Positions 61,927 through 64,000 of a stretch of DNA of 64,000 bases are shown here, piece after piece. Under the pieces are notes generated by a model that worked only from the letters and a program-made list of their open reading frames with translations, had not been told where the DNA came from and did no database searches. This DNA comes from Marinilabilia rubra (GTDB lineage: Bacteria > Bacteroidota > Bacteroidia > Bacteroidales > Marinilabiliaceae). Within the stretch, counting starts at the first letter, position 1. The number at the start of each line of letters is the position of its first letter. The stretch spans positions 1 to 64,000 of the forward strand of contig NZ_QEWP01000023.1 in assembly GCF_003121985.1 (NCBI RefSeq), read 5' to 3'. The translations under genes and the position numbers were made by a program.

Positions 61927-64000
61927 ATGCTAAATAAATTATTACTATCGGTCTTTTTTACCGGCGTTTTATTCAGTTGCACCAATTCCGGTGTACTGAT
62001 AGAGGATGCTAACATGCAGGAGGATGTCAGACAAAGCCTGCAAAGACAAAAAGAGCTTGCCGTTCATCGTTCAGACCAATTATTCTCTCTATACGATAGT
62101 AATATTTCGAAGGCAGAAAAGGAGGCGTTGGATTTTCTTTATGCCTACATGCCATTAAGTGATCTTTCCAACCACAGCGGAACTTTTTATCTCCTGCATG
62201 CACGCTATGCTCTTAAGGCCCGTAATACTTTCCCCTGGGGGGCAAAGATTCCAAATGATATATTTCTTCATTATGTTTTGCCTCACCGGGTAAACAATGA
62301 GTATCTGGATACAGCACGTGTTGTGTTTTACAAAGAACTAAAGGAGAGATTGCAGGGGCTTAACATGAAACAGGCGGCGCTTGAAGTTAACCATTGGTGT
62401 CAGGAAAAAGTCATTTATCATTCTACCAATGAATACCGTACGAGCTCTCCTCTCAATACCGTAAAAACTGCATACGGCCGATGTGGCGAACAATCTACTT
62501 TTACTGTCGCTGCTATGCGGGCAGCTGGTATTCCTGCCCGTCAGATTTATACGCCCAGATGGCCTCACACCAATGATAATCATGCCTGGGTTGAGGTTTG
62601 GGTAGATGGCAACTGGTATTTTATGGGTGCCTGCGAACCAGAACCTGAATTGAATATGGGTTGGTTCGAAAGTCCTGCTACCCGGGCTATGCTCACCCAT
62701 CACAGAACCTACGGACATATTAAAACCTATGATGAAGTGGTTGCTACCAACCCTTTCTACACCGAAGTAAATACTCTCACAAGATACGCCAGAACAAAAA
62801 AAATCCGGGTGAAGGTTAAAGACGGGGGTGGCAGTCCGGTTGAGGGAGCAGAAGTCAGCTTTCAGTTACCCAATTTTGCTGAGTTTTATGATATAGCAAC
62901 GGTTCAAACCAATTCAGATGGAGTTTGTGAATTTTTAACCGGACTGGGTGATCTTATGGTTTGGGTGAATGCAGAAGGACAATATGCCTGGAAAAAACTG
63001 GCTGTTCCTAATACCGATACGCTCGAAATTGTATTGAGAGAGAAACCTGAAGCAGGGATGGTCATCAATCATCTTATTCATGCCCCGGCTCCAAGCGCAA
63101 CAGCCGATCACAGTAAGGTTGACCGCAAAGGTCATTCAGAAAGACTTCAATATGGGGATTCTCTTAGAACGGCCTACGAGAATACATTTATCGACTCAAC
63201 TGCTTCGGTTGATTTTGCCAATAGACTGAATCTTGATCCTGTGAAAGTTTTTTCTCTTTTTGAAGCGAGCAGGGGTAACTGGCCTGTAGTGAGGCGTTTC
63301 CTGGAATATGCAGGTGGGGCCAATCTTGAAAAGGCTATGATGCTTTTAGATGTGATTGCTATGAAAGACAGGCGAGACACCCCATTAAAGGTATTAATAG
63401 ACCATCTTGATTATTCTGCCAATCCTCTTAAATACCCGGATGAAATCTATCAGAAATACGTTTTTAATCCCCGTATTCACAACGAACTACTTTCGGCTTA
63501 TAAGAAAGATTTTCAGCAGTTTTTTGAACCTGCGTTTATTCAAAAATGTCAGGTTTCTCCTGTACTCTTGGCAAAATGGGTGAATGAAAACATTCAGTTG
63601 AATGAAAAAGCCAATCCCTGGGGCGTACCACAGTTGCCGGTCGGAGTTTTAGAATTAAGAGTAGCAGATAGAAATTCATTGAATATCTTTCTTGTTGCTG
63701 TCGCCCGAAGTATGGGCATTGCATCAAGAGTTGACAAAGTGCGCAAACAGTCACAGGTTTTGATTGAGGGTGAATGGATAGATATCGATCCTGTAAATGG
63801 TAAAATTGGTAACAGACCTAAGGGCAACATTTTAATAAACCTTGCAGGGAATACTCCCTCAGGGAATGTGCCAAAATATTACAAAGATTTCACCCTGAAT
63901 AAGTTTGAGGGGGGAGGGTATGAAACTCTCGATTATGCATCGTCTAAAGTCTTTGAGAGTTTTCCTGCCAGCCTTGGGTTGGATGAAGGATCCTACTCAT
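61927..64000 (+). CDS. Transglutaminase-like lipoprotein with two core domains, truncated by the window end
   Basis: The open frame starts at ATG 61927 and stays open to the window end (691 codons seen). The signal peptide ends FSC (residue 18). A first transglutaminase-like core at about 130-240 has the catalytic Cys at C186 (YGRCGEQST) and H219 (NDNHAWVEV); the acid position reads GACEPEPE. A beta-sandwich follows at about 290-345 (KVKDGGGSPVEGAEVSFQLP). A second core-like stretch near 575-625 (WGVPQLPVGVLELR; MGIASRVDKV; GEWIDIDPV) lacks Cys and His: R582 aligns with C186. The role could be protease, amidase or adhesion; the neighbourhood suggests glycoprotein targets. Confidence 0.8.
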   Translation, partial: MLNKLLLSVFFTGVLFSCTNSGVLIEDANMQEDVRQSLQRQKELAVHRSDQLFSLYDSNISKAEKEALDFLYAYMPLSDLSNHSGTFYLLHARYALKARNTFPWGAKIPNDIFLHYVLPHRVNNEYLDTARVVFYKELKERLQGLNMKQAALEVNHWCQEKVIYHSTNEYRTSSPLNTVKTAYGRCGEQSTFTVAAMRAAGIPARQIYTPRWPHTNDNHAWVEVWVDGNWYFMGACEPEPELNMGWFESPATRAMLTHHRTYGHIKTYDEVVATNPFYTEVNTLTRYARTKKIRVKVKDGGGSPVEGAEVSFQLPNFAEFYDIATVQTNSDGVCEFLTGLGDLMVWVNAEGQYAWKKLAVPNTDTLEIVLREKPEAGMVINHLIHAPAPSATADHSKVDRKGHSERLQYGDSLRTAYENTFIDSTASVDFANRLNLDPVKVFSLFEASRGNWPVVRRFLEYAGGANLEKAMMLLDVIAMKDRRDTPLKVLIDHLDYSANPLKYPDEIYQKYVFNPRIHNELLSAYKKDFQQFFEPAFIQKCQVSPVLLAKWVNENIQLNEKANPWGVPQLPVGVLELRVADRNSLNIFLVAVARSMGIASRVDKVRKQSQVLIEGEWIDIDPVNGKIGNRPKGNILINLAGNTPSGNVPKYYKDFTLNKFEGGGYETLDYASSKVFESFPASLGLDEGSYS

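Overview
The window comes from a member of the Bacteroidota, most likely a free-living Bacteroidales/Marinilabiliales-type organism. The evidence is a SusC/SusD pair preceded by an ECF sigma factor and a FecR-type anti-sigma factor, many lipoprotein signal peptides, moderate GC, and promoters of the Bacteroidetes form TTG-N19/20-TAnnTTTG upstream of several genes. No rRNA, tRNA, CRISPR array, phage gene or transposase was seen.

Layout. (a) 1-6,311: a LamG/endonuclease-exonuclease-phosphatase lipoprotein lying between two arms of a ~124-bp inverted repeat, a cyclophilin plus DUF3127 operon, and a large membrane protein joining a LamG domain to a cytoplasmic winged-helix regulator. (b) 6,694-13,509: a Tat-exported Gfo/Idh/MocA oxidoreductase, a HEAT-repeat protein with two DUF1080 domains, a GntR regulator and a ROK sugar kinase. 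(c) 14,219-38,266, all on the + strand: a polysaccharide utilisation locus with two paralogous six-hairpin glycosidases, a mannose-6-phosphate isomerase, four GH92 enzymes, sigma/anti-sigma, STN-type SusC, SusD and a GHL10-like lipoprotein. (d) 38,508-46,623: unrelated or regulatory genes (acyltransferase-ankyrin fusion with a 44-residue membrane protein, two AraC-type regulators, GNAT-YoaP, PLP decarboxylase). (e) 47,224-60,151, all on the - strand: three more GH92 enzymes, a GH2 beta-mannosidase, a GH3 and CutC, divergent from a ROK repressor (60,564) and followed by a truncated transglutaminase-like lipoprotein.

How it fits together (inference). Seven GH92 alpha-mannosidases, a beta-mannosidase, a mannose-6-phosphate isomerase and a ROK kinase point to alpha-mannan or N-glycan breakdown: binding by SusD, import by SusC, trimming by GH92/GH2/GH3/six-hairpin enzymes, phosphorylation of mannose by the ROK kinase, and isomerisation to fructose-6-phosphate. 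Control is probably by trans-envelope SusC-FecR-sigma signalling, plus GntR and ROK repressors.

The non-coding DNA is unusually structured. It holds families of degenerate short tandem repeats with fixed periods of 7, 8 and 9 bp, clusters of GC-rich palindromes, two copies of a ~79-bp hairpin-forming element, and a six-unit ~41-bp degenerate repeat array.
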